From: Lycium barbarum
Taxonomy: Eukaryota; Streptophyta; Magnoliopsida; Solanales; Solanaceae
Assembly (NCBI RefSeq): GCF_019175385.1
Contig: NC_083346.1
Span: forward strand, 119,601,771 to 119,665,770
Direction: 5' to 3'
DNA: 64,000 nucleotides
Below, piece by piece: positions 36,360-49,300 of the stretch. Numbering within the stretch: the first letter of the stretch is position 1; each line of letters starts with the position of its first letter. Position numbers and translations under genes: made by a program. Below the pieces are notes generated by a model. It was not told where the DNA came from, made no database searches, and saw nothing but the letters and a program-made list of their open reading frames with translations.

Positions 36360-38157
36360 TACCCGTATAAAGAATGGTGTTACCTTCATCATGACCGTCT
36401 TAGCATTTTAAGTTTTAGGTAACTTATATTTGAAAATGAAAAAAGGAAGGCAGCAAAGATAAGAAACTAAATATTATATTAGGATTCATGCAAAAAAAAA
36501 AAAAAAAAGAAGGTTAAATTGTATTTTTTTAAAAAGAGATTGATTACCCTTAATTATTATTTATAAGCATATGCATATTAATTCTATAAGCTTTTTTTTC
36601 CGTTATAAGCTTATTATCACAAATATAATATTTTACTTTGTAGACAGCTTGATTAACATAGTGATATTGGCTTTACAATGTCGCTGAAGTTGTAACCTCT
36701 TCATGAATAGCCTTTGTTAAGAGGTCGTCTATACGACTTAAAAAGTTTGAGCTTCTGAATTTATTTAACCTATATTACAAAGATTAATAATTAAAAAAAA
36801 AAAGTAAGGCATAAACAACGGATAGTCCTTAACGTGACCACAATTGACACATAAACAATCAAACTTTGAGAATGCACATTTAGACACACCTGAAGTGACA
36901 CATAAATTTTGAAAATGTCTGGATGATCATTTTTTAAGCTAGAGTGTTCAACTGATAGTGGAGAAAGTTGAGGATATCTACATGATCTCCAAGAAAATAT
37001 TCAAATTATAAATAAAATCAAACTTATCTATGCATTCGTAAGTAATCTAAATCAGATTCTTAACCTCATTTGTATTAAACAATGTAGCCAAACAAACTAT
37101 TCTGCAAAAACTAATCAGGAAGTGTCGCGTTAATAGTTTTTTAAGAAAACTTAATAAGGCGATTTTAGTGGTGACTTATTGGCAAGTGAGTGCTGAACCG
37201 CATTCGAAGTTATACCTAATGACCACGCACTATGCTTTTGCGCAATCGTTCTCTTAATAGAAGATTCTACTAATTAGTTTTTGATATTTCTGCAGCTATT
37301 CCCTTTGTATTTCATTGTCATTAATTTAGCAATGGCCGGTGATACTCATGCGTCATGGTGCGAGTATAAATCAATATATATCGGACAAAGACGTGATTTA
37401 TTATGCAAAAACATAAGAATACAATTTTTTTTAACTCTTAAAAAATCAAACCACAAATTGATTAGGAACATATCAGCTTCACATAAATAAATCTCAATGG
37501 ATGTAAGAGATAATAATTTTACTACCTGAAAATCCAATACCACTTGCAGTAAGTTTAGGCTGCTTCACTTACCACGACATCAACTATAAAACTTATAGCA
37601 TCACTGCTTACACCTGCACCAAAGATCCTAAGCTTCATCAAAAGTTAGGGTTGAGTAGATATCAATATTTTAAATGAATACAAATGATATAAACAAAATA
37701 TTGAATATAAAAACGCATACATAGAGAATGGATGGAGAAAAATGATGAGGCTCAGGAGGATTCATAACATAGGAAAATGATATTGTGCACTACTTTGGCA
37801 AGGGAAAAAGGACGTTACAGGTTTGGTCCATTAAAAAGGTGACTATTGGACTTTTTAACATACCACATAAATATGAATATTTTCTACAGTTAGTGTGGTT
37901 TAAAGAGCATAATAAAGTAGGTAACGTAAAAAGTTAGATGAGCGTGAATGGCTTAGGAATTGTGAATTTACTAATACTAATTAAGAGTAAAAGCAATGAA
38001 AATAAATGGGTGTGAGTAATGGAGATGACTTTTAAAATAAAATAATTGAATAAATGATATAAAAAGCCAAAAAAAAAAAAAAAAGATAAATAGAATCCTT
38101 GGCCATAGAGAGGTGTCACATCACCTTGTCTATGTCTAGCTTTATATTATATATAGA
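36360..38157 (-). other. 5' portion of the split Helitron
   Basis: AT-rich, no recognisable domain. A 69-codon ORF (37281-37490, plus strand) has no family resemblance. The 5' terminus with TC is at 38157-38156. Confidence 0.6.
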
Positions 38158-38221
38158 TTTGGCTTATCCAAAAAAAAAAAAGAATTATGTCATATAATGT
38201 TGTAATTATTTCTTGTTGAAT
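38158..38221. repeat. Copy of the Helitron's left flank
   Basis: Nearly repeats 20261-20321: A-run, ATATAATGTTGTAATTATTT, then TTGAATT. Together the two copies bracket the Helitron in direct orientation. The right copy is cut at 38221 by the Athila LTR start. Confidence 0.7.
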
Positions 38222-38981
38222 TGTAGGAATTGGACTGCCATTCTTCTTAACACTCATAAACCACATTAAACCCCATCTTGGTGATATTTGGCACAAATAT
38301 CTAGATTTAGTGTCATTTATACTTTACTTCTTAGCACTTTCATCGCAGTTTTGAATGCGAATTGTTGTATATGAGCTTATGTTGGTATGTTTATATGAAT
38401 AGGTACAACAAAGACCAACGAAGGGTATTCCAGGCAGTTTTGAGTGATTCCGAGGCTGTGTACGTCGATTGAACGTTGCGAAGGAAGTTCCAGCACTTGA
38501 AGGCCAAATCTGACCACTGAAGGGTCTCATGCGCTAGCCATGCACCGCACAGCCAGCGCACAAAAACACCGTTCCTGAATCTCAGACAGACCATGCGTTG
38601 GTCATGCGCCGCAAAAGAAGAACATAAAGGAGGTTATGCGCTGGACATGCGACGCACAGCCAGCGCACAAGCGGCGTCAGTTATCCTATTGAGATCGGGA
38701 TTGGGCCAACTTATCTCATATTTACCCTAGCATATAAATAGCCGTTTTTAACATTAGAAAGGCGGCTTGGACGAATTTTTGAGACTTGTGAAACTCTTTC
38801 TATGTTTTACTTCTCTTCTATTATTTTTCTTTTCATCAAAACCCTATGTTAACCATGAATTCTTGTTTCCATCATCGAATCATGTGTAACTAAACACTTA
38901 AATTCTGGGGTTGTGGCGTAGCCATGAATATTGATGTTTGACAAGTATTTCAATCTTAGTAGCTTGTTCGTATGCAATTGC
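38222..38981 (+). repeat. Athila 5' LTR, first part
   Basis: Starts TGTAGGAATTGGACTGCC. It includes two copies of a 31-nt CpG-rich palindromic motif (38530-38560 and 38637-38667) upstream of the TATA box TATAAATA at 38733-38740, so the motif lies in U3. It is interrupted at ATTGC, the target site of the nested element. Confidence 0.85.
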
Positions 38982-40482
38982 TGTTGACACCCAATTTTGT
39001 CCCGCCTCTCCTCCAAAATATCTATTTACGCTTCTAATATTTTTGGCAATTTAAGAAATAATTATTTATATTTTTACTATAATTATTAGCTTTTATTAAT
39101 ACCGGCGTTTCATTATCCTGTTGTAGTCACTACTGTTATTACCTTTTATTTTATTACCGTTACTGCTACCACTATTATCATTATTATTATTATTACTATT
39201 TTTTGTCATTATTATTATTACTGGTATTATTATATTTCGCATTATAATCATTTTAGCATTTTACCAGCTTATGCACACGCATCGCATTTATTTTGCGCAG
39301 TTAAATAATAGCGTTTATTTACTGATATTATCGCACGACCATTACGACGTCATATAATTTTATTTTTATCCGAGCACTGATAAATACATACTTTTATAAT
39401 AGGTAATATTTTTAATTAAAATAGATCTTTTATGCAAATTTAGAAGCCCAAAATAACACAAGGAGCAAATATATTATTAGCCCAAATCCAAGCCCAATCA
39501 GCATGAATATTTTCGGACCAATCAGCCCGCATTTTATTCATTAGCCCACATTTAATACTCAACCCACGTTTAATTCACCGAACGGGCCCACTATCCACAT
39601 ACCCGACCCAGCCCACATCTTTTCTCGGGCAATTCGCATAATTGCCCTTCTTTTGGGGTGGTCTTTAAATTTTGCCCCTCATATTTGAAATCATTAAATT
39701 TTGCCCTTCGCTAAATCCCATGGGTTTCAGGTTCGAACCCCCACATAGTCAAAAATTTTAAAAAAATTCGCAAGGCAGAGTTTAAATTTCGCTATGCCTC
39801 CATCGGCATACATTTGTGAAGGAATTAGCAAAGTTATGCCGGACCCGGCATACTTATGCCTTATGGGCAGACTCGGCATAAGTATGCCGGTTCCGGCATA
39901 ACTTTGCTAATTCCTTCACAAGTTTATGCCGGATCCGGCATAAAAGTTTGCCCATTAAAAGTATGCCCCATCGGCATAAACTTGTTAAGGAATTACCAAA
40001 CTTATGCCGATGGGGGCATACTTATGCCTTATGGGCAAACTTTGCCTTGAAGCATATATATGTATTTTTTTTTTTTTACTTTTCAAGGTAAACCTTTAGT
40101 AATGCCTTAACTAAAAGTGTGCCCATAAAACATAACTAAAAGTATGCCCCATAATGCGTAAGTTTTCATTAAGGCATAACTAAAAGTTTGCCTTATAAGG
40201 CAAAGTTTAAATTTTGTATGCCCCCTCCGGCAGACTTTTAGTTATGCCGGATCCGGCATAACTTTAACTTTTTCTTAAAGATTGTATGCTGGATCCGGCA
40301 TACACTCTCCCAGTCCTGCCTTGCGAAATTATTTTTTTATTTTATGCCTGAGCGGGGGTTCGAACCCAGAACTTCATGTATTCGCCTATCTTTCCAAGCA
40401 AAGGGCAAAAAATGTCTTTTCTCTTCCTTTCAACCCTAAAACCTAACAGATCCGCCTCTCTCATCTTCTTTCTCCTCCCTTC

Positions 40483-40514
<32 letters not shown>

Positions 40515-43340
40515 GTCGACGTGAATGGAAAATACACAGTGAACTTTCGCAAATCCAGGCCGTGCATGGCCATTTCGGGGAAAGGCAATCAATGCTCGTC
40601 CTTTCCCCGTCAGTATTCAACCCGGGTGGGTCGTCGTTTTCCTCCGTCGTCTGTCCTTGATCTGAAACCATTTTAATGGTTTTGGCCCTTTGTGAGTTGA
40701 AATCCATATTCTTCATCAGCCTTTTTCATTTTTTCGGGTACGAAGTCTTAATGGTTTTTTGTCTATTTCCCTTTTTCTGATCTTGGGTAGGTCAAAATAC
40801 CTGCAAATATGAACGTTGAGCCACAAAAAAACCCCGCCCAATTTTTTGAACCCCAAGCAAACCCTAGATTTCCCCCTATAAATAATCGTTTTCTGAATTG
40901 AAAAAGGGGCTGGAGCCGCAAAAAATCCCCTACAAAATATAAGTTTTAGCCGCCTAGAATACCCTAAAACATCAGTCCTTCAGCAGTCGTAATCTTGTTT
41001 TAATATCGAGTCAAAATACTAAATCAATTTTTGTTTTCGTTTGCCTTGGTACTGCTTCTAATCCGAGCATCGCAAGCTTGGATTTGATAGTGTTCGAGTG
41101 AATCGGAGCCCCCCCGCATCCTGTTCGCTGCACCCGAAGAAGGTGAACTTCTTCCCTTTAGTTACTTTATGTTTTGTCGGATCTTTATGTGTTGTCCTGC
41201 TATGGTTTAGTTTGGTTAGTTAATATTAGTAGTGCAAGCATGATTAGGATAAAACCTTAATATGTTTATATTGCTCAGTTAGAAAGATTATTGAATGTTA
41301 ATAGTGAGCATGATTAGAGTACAAAGAAGTTTAGCATGCTATTTAGTTAAAATTATTACTGAATGCTTATTTGCGTGGCATGTTTATTGATTAATTAGTT
41401 CGTATATGATTGATAGCATTTGTTTGTCTCCGTTAGATTAGTTAATCCTCTGTTGATAATGTCTGAGCATGGTTAAATGAGTTATGGACTGATATTTGAT
41501 TGGACCTCTGTTAATGAATTTGTAGTCCAAACATGATGCTTATCTTGTCAATAAATAAAATGTTGGGAGTCTCTGTCTATGCGCCATCACTGTTAAATCA
41601 TGATGTTAACTTGCCCCTGTGTTTGCTTGAACTCATCTAGACATGGATTGCATTTAATAAAGCTTATTGAACTAAAATGGTATTTAGCTTGATTTAGAAA
41701 GTTGAACAGACCATTTATTTGCTTCTTCTAATGTTCTTGTCCAACCCATGAAGTACTTGCAAATGATTTGTTATTAGTATAGTTGGTATGGTTCTATAAA
41801 CCACAAAATATGCTTAATAAGTTTAAAGAGCACTTTAGATTCAGTTTTAGTATCTTTGCATATGTATTGTACCCTGATTGAATCCTTTAGAAATATTGAG
41901 GTTCACTAAAAAATGATAGTTGCATGCTGAAGTAATCATTCTCTGTTATGTATGAGCCTGTCTTTATTCACTAATGTCACTTAAGAAGTCACATGAATCA
42001 GTTAAGTGTACATCTTCTAAAGTTGTCGCCTTCGATACATAATCTGAGATTTTTGTGTAGTTTCTACATTTCCATCTTTTAGTTTACTATTCTAGTTTTG
42101 AATCTTTAGTGATGGTATAAGAAAAACTGCTAACTTACATTCATAAACACGGTAATAGTTTGCTGAATTTTCATACGCATGACATTCAGTTTTTTTTTTT
42201 TTTTTTTGCTGGGCTTGCATTGCTGTGCACATTCATAGAAATTTTTAGTGTTGTTTTTGGGCTTGCTTTAATTGACTATTGGTTGTATTGTTCCATTCTT
42301 TAATGGCATTCTGATTGCTTTTAGTTGACCCTTGCTAGGGAAGCTAATAAGGTTTGGTTAGTAATGGTTAGTAACTAAGATCTGTAGTAATCTAGGGATG
42401 AGGTATACTTAAATATACGTAGTCTATACATAATCTACTGATCTGTTTGAGCTTATATTTTACGTGTTTGATCTTATTCATTTGATTATATTCTAATCTT
42501 TTTCCTTTCGTTTTTATGCATGACCACCGCGTGCGAGTCCGAGGGACTCGTCTTCTTCCGCATTCGATATTGGGCCAAAGCCCAACGAAACATTCTTATC
42601 GAGTCAGCCTCATCACCTGTGTAAAATGATTCTGGGCCGAGGCCCATAACAGCAGCAACAGTGCACATCAATTGGCCTGAAATGGGCCGATCCATTTAAA
42701 TCCTTTCCTCCTCTATTTTATGCTCCGTTGTGCATTTTTGTTTTGGTATTGAATGACTAACGCTTTGCCTTGTTTCGTTTTCTTAACATTAGATGAATCC
42801 TAGCGGATTAGTGGGGATAATGTTAGTAGTAACGAGTAGTTAAATTTAAAAGAGAAACCAATAGTTAATTCCCTAGGTTTCAGTTCTTATGTTAAAATTA
42901 TTTAAAGTCTCCTCTTATGCAAATTATTATATTTTCATTTAAAGCCTTAACATCATTTATAAGTCTTATTTTAAATAGTATTATTATATTTTCTTTTAAA
43001 GCCTCAACAACATTTGCAAGCCGTTTTCTTAAAGTTTAAGCACTATATTTGCATCTTCCACTTTAATTAATTAACCTAAGTTTGACCGGATAACCGTAGT
43101 AAACGGATTCTAAAGGATGCCTAACCCCTTTACTTTTAGGATAATCTAGAACCCTTACCTAGAATCATGCTTATTAAGCGGACCATTAAACGGAGGTTTA
43201 GTTTTAACTTTGCCTTAGTTAATGTTTAGGTGTCCTAATTCACCATTAAATTAATTAGGTGGCGACTCCTTAGAATAAAACAAATAGGAATCACCAAAAT
43301 ATTGTACTCTACTTTAACCCGGTTAAAATGGGGTATAACA
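38982..43340 (+). repeat. LARD-like element 5' LTR
   Basis: 4359 bp, of which 797 bp is the insertion at 39627-40414 with its TSD. A TATA box TATAAATA is at 40877-40884. A putative intron runs from GT at 41143 to AG at 42792, with TGACTAAC-like branch sequence upstream of the AG. The hairpin is at 42533-42551, and U5 holds TGGCGACTCC at 43260-43269. Confidence 0.95.
39627..40414. mobile_element. Palindrome-array element with 9-bp TSD
   Basis: Present in the left LTR and absent from the right one. It is flanked by TCTTTTCTC (39618-39626 and 40415-40423). The two ends carry imperfect inverted repeats that include a GGTTCGAACC block (39730-39739 and 40357-40366) and AATTTCGCAAGGCAG-type sequence. 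The interior is packed with copies of TATGCCGGATCCGGCATA and variants. A 9-bp TSD suggests the Mutator superfamily, but the ends (GGGCAATTCGC and GCAAAAAATG) are not a clean TIR. No ORF of note. Confidence 0.75.
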
Positions 43341-43343
43341 GCT

Positions 43344-43361
43344 TGGCGATTCCGCTGGGGA
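43344..43361 (+). other. Primer-binding site of LARD-like element
   Basis: TGGCGATTCCGCTGGGGA lies three bases after the LTR. It resembles the tRNA-Arg-type PBS reported for Ogre elements. The exact tRNA needs a 3'-end comparison. Confidence 0.7.
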
Positions 43362-46300
43362 CTTTAGGTTCTTAACCATAACAACTTAGGTTAATAATTA
43401 ATTAATTGGATGTTTTGGGTGTTTTCTTTATTTTGCCTTTATTTTTGCTTTTATTGTTTTCTTATGTGCTTTTAAGTGGTTGTTTTATTATGTGAAATTT
43501 TCTATGTTACCGCTTTCTTTAACTGACATTCCGTTCATATTTTCTCCGCTCCTGGAAAATTCACACAAATTCACACACTTAAAGCGGTTTCGCGGTTCGC
43601 GGCCGTGCACTATTAAATCACCCTCTAGTTGGATCGATCTTGTGGATTTAGTCGATCGGCGGTGCAGTCGACAGCCACGGACTTTCCACTCCCAGGTTGT
43701 CCACTTGGGAGAACCTTGTGTCTAGTAAGTCAAATCTTAGAAAACTTAGGATAGAGCTATGTCACCAATTCTATTTAAGTCATGCATGCATAAGCCTTAG
43801 GTGGGTCGGTCCTTGGTATCGACTCTACAATTAGGAAACCTATCAAATTGTCGACGGGTTTCATAACCCAACGACCAACAATCATATTATGTGTAACGTG
43901 ATAATGATAGAGGGATCCAAGCCTAACCATGACATGTCGAGTTTGGGAGTCATTTCTTTTTGTAGGAAGTTTTAACATCCCCAAGTTCTGAACTTTTCAA
44001 TTACGTCGCTTAAAACAAAAAAATTTCTCTTGTAAATCGAGTTCTTGAATTATCGGAACAAGTTAAAATATTTTTGAATTCGAGTTAGCTATCGCGTTGT
44101 TTTTAAGTTGATTCGTAACTCTTGTCGCCCTTGTCGCTGCACATACAAAAAGTATTTTTTTCCTTCCTTCAGTTTACTTTCAGTAATTTAAATATTTAGG
44201 AGTGTTATTTGTGTGCTTTAATGGTTAGCTGCTAGTTTAGCTTAGTGTGACCTTGTTGTAATGTTTAATCAATCATGATTAGCAATTAGTTTGTTAGTAT
44301 AGTCTTGTTTAAATGCCTAGTTAACAATGATTAGCTGCAGTTTAATTATTAGTTTGATTCTGTTCATATGCCTGTTCATTCAGGATTAGCTGCTGGTTTA
44401 ATTGGTAGTTTAACCCTCTGTATTGTTGGATTTATAAATATCAGCAGTTTGAGCTCATGCCTTTTCAATTCCTGTCTAGTCCACAAATGTCAGATGCTAG
44501 CTCTTGAATCCAGTTTACATGTTATCTGCTATCAGTTTAGTGGCTCAGTTCCTATATTACTTACTTTGGGTATAACGATTAGTGTTTAACTAACTACTCA
44601 TTAGACTTTGATGCGTTCCTAGTGTGTTTACATGGCCTACATCAGTCAGAAAATATGATCACTTAAGGTATAATCAGCAGAGTTAATGCCCTGTTAGGCC
44701 TATAAATGGCTCAAACTGCCTAATCATGCTAATGTTTGATAAATAGGGGATAAGCTGGCCATTAATCTGTTTAACTGTTTTATTATTTGAAATTAGTTGA
44801 GTTATGTGGGTTGTAAGCTTGAAAGTATGCCCACCATGGGTATATTAGGAAAGGTTTGGTCATCCTCCTTTTGCTTTGTTTCTGGTTTGAGATTCAATCC
44901 AATACCCTTTCTCTTCTCCTTTATGTGTTAACTAAAGAGTGTTTGTACTAAGAGATAAAATGAGATTGATTTTCCCTAACCTTTAAGCCAAGACACTCTC
45001 AAACTATGCTCTTGTAAGCTGTTATTCCTTGACGTTTTATGTCACCACTACTTTTGTATGTTGGAAGGTGAGATGTGAACTTGTCTCACCATTTTGTACC
45101 AAATTTACACTAAGAGATTTCTTTTTCCAATCTGTCTTGAGAATGTAGATTGACAGAGTTAATTTAGGATTGCTGGAAGTATAATCTTACCTATTTGATC
45201 AAAGAACTAAGGGTTCAATCTTGAATATTTGTTGCCAGGGTAGTTTGTGCACTTTGACATTACTAGTTAACTATCAATTTTATTGCTTGCTGATTTCTCA
45301 GTAGCTTAAGTCCTAAAATTCCTCAGTTTTTAGTTTAGATTCTTTAAAAAATAGGAAGTGAAACCTCTCTTCTTTGCATGACTTGGGGATTTTCAAATCC
45401 CAAAATGCTCCGGAGTTGCTGCCTAACTTGAGATGAGGCTGCTACTTTGTGCTGAAAAATGAAAGGAGAGCAGTGGCTGCTAAGCCTGTCGTTCGAACCA
45501 CTACTATGTCGAGAGGCTCTCCTATGCTGATGTTTTTGTTTCGGTCCTTTGTTGTGATTTTGCTGCACTTTGAGGCTATACTTGCTGCTGCAATTTTGGC
45601 TATTTACACTGCATTTTGGGCTGAAATATGCCGCCTCTTGAGTCAACGGGTTGCTGCATCTTTTGGGGCTGAAAAATGCCAAACTTCTGAGTAAATTTGC
45701 CACCGCTTTCATGGACGAAAGCTGCTGCAGTTGTGGCCGGACAGTTGCTGCATTTTTGGCTGAAACGCTGTATTTTAGGCCAAAAAAAAAAAAAAACTGC
45801 TGCACACAGTCCGGAATCGATGCCACATCGAGTCAGATTTGTGCTACAGTTTGGGAGTCAAATTGCTTCTGAATTTTTGGCCTAAGCCAATGCTTTTTTT
45901 GGACCAGTTTTCCCGCTACATTCCTTAGACCAAATGCTGCACTTAACTACAGCCCTGTGATAATTTGTTTACTGCATTTTGTGGCTCATTGTGATTGCCT
46001 TTCTAAGGTCGTGTTGCAGCCTATTGTTACTACTAGTTGCTGATTTGCTGATTTGCTGCTTTAAATTTTGGGGCAAAAATAGATGCTGCCCAGCTTGTGG
46101 TTGAGCTAGTGTCTTGTTAAAAAATGGTGTGTTTTATTATGTGTTTACAGCTGATTATATATGAATACCTATATAGTATAGCTGTTTGGCATAGAGGTCA
46201 TCCAAGTTTGAGAAATTAAAATGATATAGACACCAAAATGGTTTCACATTTTTCGCATTCATAGAGGAGTAATGGCAGTTAGTGAAAGTTAAACAGTAAT

Positions 46301-49300
46301 ATTTGTCAGATATGAGGCGAAGCTGAGTACTATTCAGTACTCTGAAATTTGGTTATTCTGGCAACCTACATTGTAATATTTATGGCTTAATGAAGAAAGT
46401 ACATAAGCATCTCAATTGTGGATGTGAGTTAGTTCCTTTAAATGATGGGAGTCATGGAGATCATCTATGTTGGACATGCTTGAAGCACAGATGTCACTTT
46501 TTGTGATGTTAGTTATATCTGTTTTTTACTTTTCATCACTTAATGTTTGTATGTTCATCAACTAATGGACAAATTGGATAAGATATTTGTGTTACTGTCC
46601 TTGTAGAGTGTCACTGAAAGTTGTCTTGTTGTCAAGAGGAGCAACTCAAAGTTAGTTCTAACACATGAACTGGTGTTAAAGTTCCTACCTTTTGCTTACA
46701 TAACCTGTCCCTAAATAAACCTCTGACCCATAATGCTTTGTGATACATCCAGACCAGACACGTTGGTTGTCTTTGCAAATCATCATGATTTTCATTTCCT
46801 CTTCTGCAGGGCCCCACATCATATATAGCCCTGTAGATTCATATTTTGTGTCATCTAGATATTTATGTGCATTGGATTTTCTGATGTATAGCTGCATTAT
46901 TTGTGGTCTGAGGTAAGCGAAAATAGATATAAAAATATTTATATAATCGATACTAACTAATTTGGTAATGAGTCAATTGGTCACCATTTGAATTGCCTCA
47001 CGTTCAAATCTTAGTGGTCTCAGAAACCAAGCTGTCGAGCAATGCCAGGTGTTGGGGACTGCAGAGATTTTTTTTTCTTTCTTTTCATTTTTTGGGGTAG
47101 ATTTCTTTTCTTCACACTATGAAACTGAAGGTGGTCATTCTTATTTGAGATTATAGTCTTGGCATGACTTGGGTGTAACTACATTTTTCTTTTGTGTTCA
47201 GACCTGTATGTATTTCAATTAATTAGCTGAATATCTACTACCTTTTCACTAGCTTACAAGACATAGAAATGCAATGCTTTTTATTGTTGCAACTCTAGTC
47301 TTGCAAGATCTTTTTTCCTTCGCTGATTATTAGACCATAATTATGGATGCATTAAAAACTAGATAGTTTCCCTGTGTCACGTCAATTCTTTCTTACTAGA
47401 AAAAGACTATTTTAAAATTCAATATTCAAAGGTTTTACCAATTAAAAACAGGTCACGGCTAGTCCCTTTGGGAACATCCAATTAAAAAACGGGAGGTCAA
47501 GGCTCAATTTTCCCACTTTTTTGATTAGAAACATGATTGAGATAATGTTTGTTGAGCTAAACCTAAATCTGCTACTTTTGCACTGCGGAAAACCTTGTTT
47601 CAAGTCACAATAGTTTAAAAAAATTCCCAAAATAAAATTTTCAAGCACTTATCTTTTCCTGGAAACATCCCTTGGCTTGTTCTTTCATCAAGGTTTTGTT
47701 TAATTTAAGTTGCAACTGCTAAAGGCTGTATTTTGTAGAACTAAGGAGGAAAAGGATACCAACTGGTTTCCTTAAGGATAAAGTCGTTTTGGTGCTAACT
47801 GGGGGATCAAATGATGCCTTGAACCATCTAGTTTTCTTTGATATTTGTATGTGTCGTAGCAGGAGAAGGACAGATTTATATAAGAGTTGATTTCGCGATC
47901 TTTTCTTCTTTTGGTTTACGTATGGAGATTTTCTATTAGGATTCTAATTTAATTAAGTTTCGCATGGGTTGAGAGTGTTTATTGCTTTTGGATGTTGTCA
48001 TGGGAAGACAATGTGGATAAGACATTCTCGCTTAGGGACCATGTTGTCACTCCTGAGATGTGGGCTCAAATGGCTTTTGTTATTTCAATGAAACTTGGCC
48101 CTTTTATTTCCAAACTCAAGTGTCTCAATTAAATGGCTTGGATCACTCTATCATAATCTCGAATATTTGGCGTTAGGCCTACCTCTGGCATAAAGAGGTC
48201 CCTACATATTAGGACGTGTTATTAATGTTTGTGTTATAAACTTTGTAAATCGTATGTTCACTTACTTGCTAAGTGATTTACTTGAATTCATTTGCGATAT
48301 GCTATTACTTGATGCTAAGAGAATTACTTAAATCTATTTGCAATATGCTCCTACTTAAATTTATTTGTGATATGCTATTACTTGATGTTTACTAACGTCT
48401 TCTTCGTTTCTCTAGATAAAAGGAGAGAAAATTGAATCCATATTTGTTTATCTCTTTATTTTGATATTATCTTTTAATTTTTTTTATGCATCACCTTCAC
48501 GATTTTTAAAATGATAATAATCAAATTATTCTGCGATCAGCGCACTTTAGCAATTCTAAAGCACTCTTAAGACCGTTCACATTCCTAGCATGATTCCCGT
48601 TTTCTTATAAAGTAGGACGTTTTACTCGAAAAGTTCTAATCGTCGGAGGAAATGTCCTAATTTTCACATCCATGAACTAGCCTTGAAAAATTCATTTGCC
48701 AACACCTGAAAGTTAATTCTTATCATTCCAACTTTGTTTTTACAGGCATTCTCTTATAATTATATTTCCCATCGTTATTTGCTCAGTTAATCAAATCTAT
48801 TAGTGTCAAATAATTTGTCTCGCGTCAAACTGCAAATTCTAGAGCGTTTCCGTGTCCTTTCTTTACGGGTATGATCTTCTGTCTCAAACGACAGAACATT
48901 TGGCCGGTTAGCTCCATGTCTCGTAGAATCCGTTTTGCACTCGATCTACGTCATGGAACTTTTACTTTTAAACTCTGTCATTTTCACCATTTATCGCTTC
49001 TTAAATTGGTAGATGTCCAAATTTATTTGTGCAATCTATCAAATGGCACTTCTCGATATTTGTTCGATTTTTCCATCAAGTTGCTCAAGAACGACTTTTC
49101 AAGTGCCTTACTTCTGCGGAGTCTTCACTCATTCAATCGCGTCATCCTTATTTTGGGTCGCCGAGATTTATCTTCGCGCACCCATCAATTTCAATTTTTG
49201 GCATGCAAGTCGAGGGACAATCTCATAGGTTTTCATCCTTGACATTTTGTAACCTGCTAATGCTTCGCAGCTCTCGGGTATATTACATGCAACTGTCGTG

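Larger units (their letters stand above)
20322..38157 (-). mobile_element. Minus-strand Helitron, split by a chromovirus
   Basis: On the minus strand the 5' end is TCTATATATAATATAAAGC (from 38157) and the 3' end is a perfect CCGCGC-GAA-GCGCGG hairpin (20336-20350) followed by CTAGT (20326-20322). The bases just outside are A and T, as expected for Helitrons. Subtracting the chromovirus plus one TSD leaves about 2.2 kb (20322-20694 and 36360-38157). That remainder has no Rep/helicase and no identifiable gene, so it is non-autonomous. The 5' block GATGTGACACC links it to the Helitrons at 12197 and 13933. Confidence 0.72.

Noticed and set aside
39730..40366. tRNA genes suggested by GGTTCGAACC
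   Set aside because: No cloverleaf or A box at suitable distance; the blocks are mirror parts of the element's inverted ends.
40342..40716. 124-codon minus-strand ORF, partly repeated at 53644-53826
   Set aside because: Lies across the CT-rich promoter region of the LARD-like LTRs and the insertion border; repeated only because the LTRs are repeated.
45344..45826. 160-codon minus-strand ORF
   Set aside because: Covers GCTGC-type imperfect repeats in the non-coding interior; no domain.
48871..49242. 123-codon ORF
   Set aside because: No family resemblance; lies in degenerate post-pol-like repeats of the LARD-like element.
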